Both the position numbers and the translations under genes were made by a program. 64,000 nucleotides of DNA from Puffinus mauretanicus (taxonomy: Eukaryota; Chordata; Aves; Procellariiformes; Procellariidae), in NCBI GenBank assembly GCA_023333565.1, contig JAJKFH010001679.1, positions 124,001 through 188,000 of the forward strand, in the 5' to 3' direction. The notes under the pieces are model-generated. The model worked only from the letters and a program-made list of their open reading frames with translations, made no database searches and was not told where the DNA came from. Positions 61,421 through 64,000 of the stretch are shown piece after piece (the first letter of the stretch is position 1; every line of letters starts with the position of its first letter).

Positions 61421-62338
61421 CTGTTTATTTTTGGAAGTAAAATTAATGCATGTCATTATTGCATTGTAAGAATTATTTGCAGCAGTCACTCACTTTTTAG
61501 TGTGCTTGCTTTGGCATCTGAAAGGTGGATTCAAATGGAAGTAGTGTATTAGTTTTGAAAATTCCTAACCTCACTAGGAATTTGGAAGGACTTTAATACT
61601 CATGTTCAAATGAACTCCCTCATCTGTTTTAAAGTGGCATTTCTCAGGATCCCTCCTCTACCACCTCACTCGAAAGAAAAAATAAAGGTACCATTTATGA
61701 TTTTTTTTTTTTTAAAACGGCCTATGAAAAGTTGCAGGGCATAAAATGAAGATTGTAATAATTCCAACAGAGACTTTTCCATTTCAGGCTCTGAGCTGCT
61801 CATATATGGTACTGAGTATGCTCATGTGAAGAAAAAAAAAAAAAGAGAAATCAGGCCCTATAAGTACATCTTAAACGTTTATGGATACCACTTTATCGCA
61901 AAAAAGAAAGCAAGCAGCAAACATCACTTTCTTAGGAATCTGGTACCATGGTGTTGTTTTTTCTTTTTTTAAACTAATACTACTGCTGACTTGCCTCATT
62001 TGATTACTTTTATTTAAAGCAAGCTCTGTAGGCACGCGAGGAAAAATTAACTTCGATCTGACAATTTAAATATTCATCAGCTGAACATTTACAGCAGTCA
62101 GAAATGTTTAAAAAGTTACTGTCCCTTAAAGTGGAGGTTACCAGACTATTACAATCTCAGAAACAAAACAGGATTCAGAAACTGCCAAGCATACGCTGTC
62201 GAGGATGAGGGGAACAAAATAATAAAAAAAAATTAATTATAATAAAAGCAATCATATGTTTATCTAAGACTTTGCATAATAATTGTATGTTCATTACGGA
62301 TATTCCATACCATTACAGCTTTTCCATGTGAATTGTGT
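61421..62338. other. EFR3A: EFR3A intron, part left of the second LTR
   Basis: AT-rich intron. Nothing was recognised. Confidence 0.5.
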
Positions 62339-62932
62339 TGTACAGGTTTTGGCTGGGACAGAGTTAATTTTCTTCATAATAGCATATATGGTCCTGTGTT
62401 TTGGATTTGTGACCAAAACAGTGTTGATAACATAGGGGTGTTTTCGTTATTGCTGAGCAGGGCTTACACAGAGCCAAGGCCTTTTCTACTTCTCACACTG
62501 CCCCGCCAGCGAGTAGGCTGGGGGTGCACTGAAGTTGGGAGGGGACACGGCTGGGACAGCTGACCCCAACTGAGCAAAGGGATATTACATACCATATGAC
62601 GTCATGCTCAGCAATAAAACTGGGGGCAGTTTGCCAGGGATGCTGTTGCTCGGGGACTGGCTGGCTGGTGGTGAGCAACTGGGTTTTGGGTGGGTTTTTT
62701 TGCGGTTTGTTTGGGTGGGGTTTGTTTGTTTGTTTTTGGTCTATTTTTTATCATTTGTTTTTCTTTTTTCTTGGTTTTGTTTTTTTGTTTCCTTTTTTTA
62801 CTTACTAAACTGCTTCATCTCAACCCATTATTTTTCACTTGTACCCTTCCGATTCTCTCCCCAATCCCACTGGGGAAGAGTGAGCAACTGACTAGGTGGT
62901 GCTTTGCTGCCTGCCAGGGTTAAACCACAACA
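62339..62932 (+). mobile_element. Solo LTR of an endogenous retrovirus, copy 2
   Basis: The 594-bp element starts TGTACAGGTTTTGGCTGGGA and ends AAACCACAACA. Flanks are TGTGT on the left and TGTGA on the right, a 4-of-5 target duplication. The first 300 bases and the last 100 are close to copy 1 at 43386, but the middle (about 62630-62800) differs and includes a T/G-rich run with repeated TTTG. The CRE palindrome TGACGTCA is kept (62598-62605), while the TATA box has decayed to AATAAA. It lies antisense to EFR3A. Confidence 0.9.
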
Positions 62933-64000
62933 TGTGAGCGAGCACTATTCCTACAGCATAACCATAGGTTGAAAGGAAACCGGCTGGCAGAGGAGCGTGA
63001 GAGTACAGGAAGGTATCCCACCAATCATTCTGAAAATGGAAAATTACTAATGTTACAAGCATTAAGTCTACAAATAGAAGTAGCAGGGACATTTTCAACT
63101 AGATCAGGTTGCTCAGAGCCCCTTTCACATCTTTCACATCTTTGTGCCATGATGGGATTTTACATCCATATTCTAAAAGAGGATCCAAAACAAAATTCAG
63201 TGTCAAAAATGTTAAATTCCTTTCACATGCACAACTTGAATCCCTTAAAGCATACTTGCAGGCTATGCAGCACCCCAAATAATTAGAACAATTCTTACTG
63301 ACTTCAATGGAAATTTTTAAGACTGATGAAGTGAATATTGTCAGGAACAGTTTAGGCATAGCTGAGTCTATCTTTATGAAGACAATGTGTAAAATGATGC
63401 CCTGAAGCCCTTTCTAAGACGTTTTCTATCCTTAAATTGCAACTCTGAATGCTCAGCTCTTCTGCAAGCCAGAATCCAGGATTTCATATTCTGACAAGCA
63501 AGGAACGGTTTAACTGATTTACCTGACACCACACACAAATTTCATGTCAAAGCAGGGATAGAAACTCATTTTCCAGGAAGGCATTCTACTGAAATCATTC
63601 CTTATACGGTTTCCCCTCCTTCAGTCACTAAACACTTTTCTGCTTCTGCAACAAAATAGGCCAGGATTCTACAGGCAAGAGCTTCCTTTACTACCCGCTT
63701 CTGATTCTTAGGATGTATTTCCAGAAATATTCTTTGAAGGTTTACAGTTGAAAAATGTATTTGTGATAAAAAAGTTAATTATACCTTACAAGAAACTTGG
63801 GAAATACTAGAAAGGAAAGAACAATGGTGCCTGAGGCTCTAAGGGCTTGGAGATAGGCATCCATTCCTACAGTTTTAAAAATATTAGCCATTCTATTAAT
63901 TACAGATTTTCTGGTATCAGACACAGAAGTGATTTCACTTTGATGTTGCCAGCACTGCTGGCAGAACTAGACAACCCAACTTACTCTATGATGTTCTTTT
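62933..64000. other. EFR3A: EFR3A intron to window edge
   Basis: No exon was supported. A minus-strand open stretch near 63787-63970 was considered and rejected because it resembles no part of EFR3A. Confidence 0.45.

Noticed and set aside
63787..63970. Minus-strand segment as the next upstream EFR3A exon
   Set aside because: A stretch next to a GT-like site is open, but the peptide (e.g. MANIFKTVGMDAYLQALR) does not match the part of EFR3A expected before VTSGYK.

Overview
The window looks like avian nuclear DNA. It is AT-rich and intron-rich, and it carries at least ten fragments of CR1 LINEs, the dominant non-LTR retrotransposon of birds, plus bird-type solo LTRs. No prokaryotic-style genes are present. 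Most open frames longer than 60 codons are chance frames or decayed CR1 reverse-transcriptase sequence. The real coding sequence lies in short exons, found here by joining AG/GT splice sites in consistent phase.

Three genes are supported, in the order and relative orientation of their human 8q24 relatives. (1) HHLA1, + strand: only the last three coding exons (4575-5426), encoding a cysteine-rich C-terminal module, then a poly(A) signal at 5645. (2) OC90 (otoconin-90), + strand: an apparently complete coding sequence of 14 exons from the ATG at 10569 to the stop at 34157. The total is 1581 nt or 526 residues, with every junction in phase. It encodes a signal peptide, two catalytically dead secretory phospholipase A2-like domains, a linker built from small phase-1 exons, and an acidic tail. 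(3) EFR3A, - strand, tail-to-tail with OC90: the 11 last coding exons (61420 down to 42778, 378 codons) and a long 3' UTR. The 5' half of the gene lies beyond the right edge.

Region by region: 1-4574 is presumed HHLA1 intron. 5652-9386 is the HHLA1-OC90 intergenic region with a CR1 copy (7621-8745). 9387-9461 is a candidate TATA promoter and non-coding first exon for OC90. 10569-34157 is OC90, whose introns hold a scrambled CR1 (19541-20291), an old CR1 (21482-21760), a CR1 interrupted by a deleted retrovirus-like element (24552-25320) and a CR1 60 bp past a splice donor (33008-33427). 34158-39856 is the convergent intergenic region with another CR1 (36300-37125). 39857-64000 is EFR3A, whose introns hold two related solo LTRs (43386-43980 and 62339-62932), a GC-rich unclassified block (about 51113-52010) and more CR1 pieces.

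The three genes are not a pathway. OC90 is a structural matrix protein of inner-ear otoconia, EFR3A anchors the plasma-membrane PI4-kinase complex, and HHLA1 has no established function. I found no clearly new biological system. The points most worth a second look are a GC-AG intron in OC90, loss of the catalytic aspartate in both PLA2 domains, the nested retrovirus-in-CR1 insertion, the rearranged repeat near 20 kb, and LTRs that keep a perfect CRE in EFR3A introns.
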